Origin: Russula earlei
Taxonomy: Eukaryota; Basidiomycota; Agaricomycetes; Russulales; Russulaceae
Direction: 5' to 3'
Length of the DNA: 64,000 nucleotides
Assembly (NCBI GenBank): GCA_025769875.1
Contig: JAGFNK010000186.1
Span: forward strand, 1 to 64,000
How positions within the stretch are numbered: position 1 is the stretch's first letter; each line of letters starts with the position of its first letter. The notes below the pieces were generated by a model. The model saw only the letters and a list, made by a program, of their open reading frames with translations. It searched no databases and was not told the origin of the DNA. This document shows positions 63,601 through 64,000 of the stretch, one piece after another. The position numbers and the translations under genes are program-made.

Positions 63601-64000
63601 TACACAAAAAATTTACTTACCTGACAAACTAGACAAACGACGAGAAATCCTACAACAATTCCACGATGCTCCACCTGCAGGACATCCTGGAATAGCCAAT
63701 ACATGGGATCTAGTCAAACAACACTATGAAGGACCTAGACTACGACAATTTGTAGAACAATACGTAAAAGGTTGCGCCAAATGTCAAGAATCCAAGACCA
63801 ACCTACCAAGGAAAAAGGCCATGACCTTTCCACTCAACACACACATTGAACAGGGCCCATTCCAATACGTATCAATGGACCTCATCACTGACCTACCAAA
63901 ATCAGAAGGATTCGACAGCATTCTTACCATCATCGATCAAGGATGTTCCAAAGCAACTAAGTTCATCCCGTGCAACAAAATGATCAACGGAACAGGTGTT
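63601..64000 (+). pseudogene. Integrase N-terminal part of Q3
   Basis: Open to the window edge. HHCC zinc finger: FHDAPPAGHPG and CAKCQ. The core begins with VSMDLITDLPKSEGFDS, with the first catalytic aspartate, and TKFIPCNK. The remaining catalytic residues and any chromodomain are outside the window. Confidence 0.88.

Larger units (their letters stand above)
57387..64000 (+). mobile_element. Ty3/Gypsy element Q3, 5' LTR to integrase
   Basis: The longest continuous element of family Q: LTR (57387-57882), Gag, protease, RT, RNase H and integrase up to the window edge. Two N solo LTRs sit in gag with perfect duplications. Several stops and shifts are present. Left flank CTTGC; right end not seen. 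Confidence 0.92.

Overview
The window looks like repeat-rich nuclear DNA of a basidiomycete fungus, probably an agaricomycete. Support comes from fragments of a FunK1-type fungal kinase, a hybrid histidine kinase, an Slt2/Mpk1-like MAP kinase and a DUF300 membrane protein, all with short GT..AG introns, and from abundant chromodomain Ty3/Gypsy retrotransposons. I see no intact cellular gene in 64 kb. Nearly everything is a transposon, a solo LTR, or a captured or duplicated gene fragment. LTR families carry local labels (M, R, K, A, S, N, P, Q), assigned by eye from their ends and internal copies.

Layout. 1-2406: 3' half of a family M chromovirus (integrase, chromodomain, LTR). 2407-3273: a duplicated FunK1 fragment split by an R solo LTR. 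3274-20436: an M LTR split by a K LTR (TSD TATTG). That K LTR is itself split by a 15.4-kb family A composite (3395-18753, TSD TGCTT) and by an N solo LTR (TSD GCAAT). The A composite holds two pol regions, three LTRs, and a foreign Gag-like low-complexity block hit by an S solo LTR. 20437-33408: family P element P1 on the + strand. It is interrupted by a 7.06-kb hAT-like element (21323-28382) carrying kinase and membrane-protein gene fragments, and by a K solo LTR in the RT gene. 33409-36932: FunK1 fragment and non-coding DNA. 36933-41528: P2, an inverted P copy. 41529-45660: Q1, a minus-strand family Q element.

45661-48577: a MITE-like element split by solo LTRs A, Q and R. 48578-49143: a truncated A LTR. 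49144-52683: a two-gene PIF/Harbinger transposon. 52684-55060: Q4, whose LTR holds two 296-bp TG..CA elements, each with a complete tRNA cloverleaf and a T4 terminator, and whose LTR/leader junction holds an M solo LTR. 55061-57386: P3 (minus) with an N solo LTR. 57387-64000: Q3, from 5' LTR to integrase, with two N solo LTRs in gag.

How it fits together: target-site duplications and sibling empty sites let the insertion order be read directly. Most disabling changes in the older copies are C-to-T or G-to-A at CpG (CGA to TGA stops, DSGAT to DSRAT in proteases, HRD to HHD in the kinase, D to N in the Harbinger DDE triad). This suggests cytosine methylation followed by deamination. The two most unusual objects are the gene-fragment-carrying hAT-like element and the tRNA-bearing 296-bp LTR-like element.
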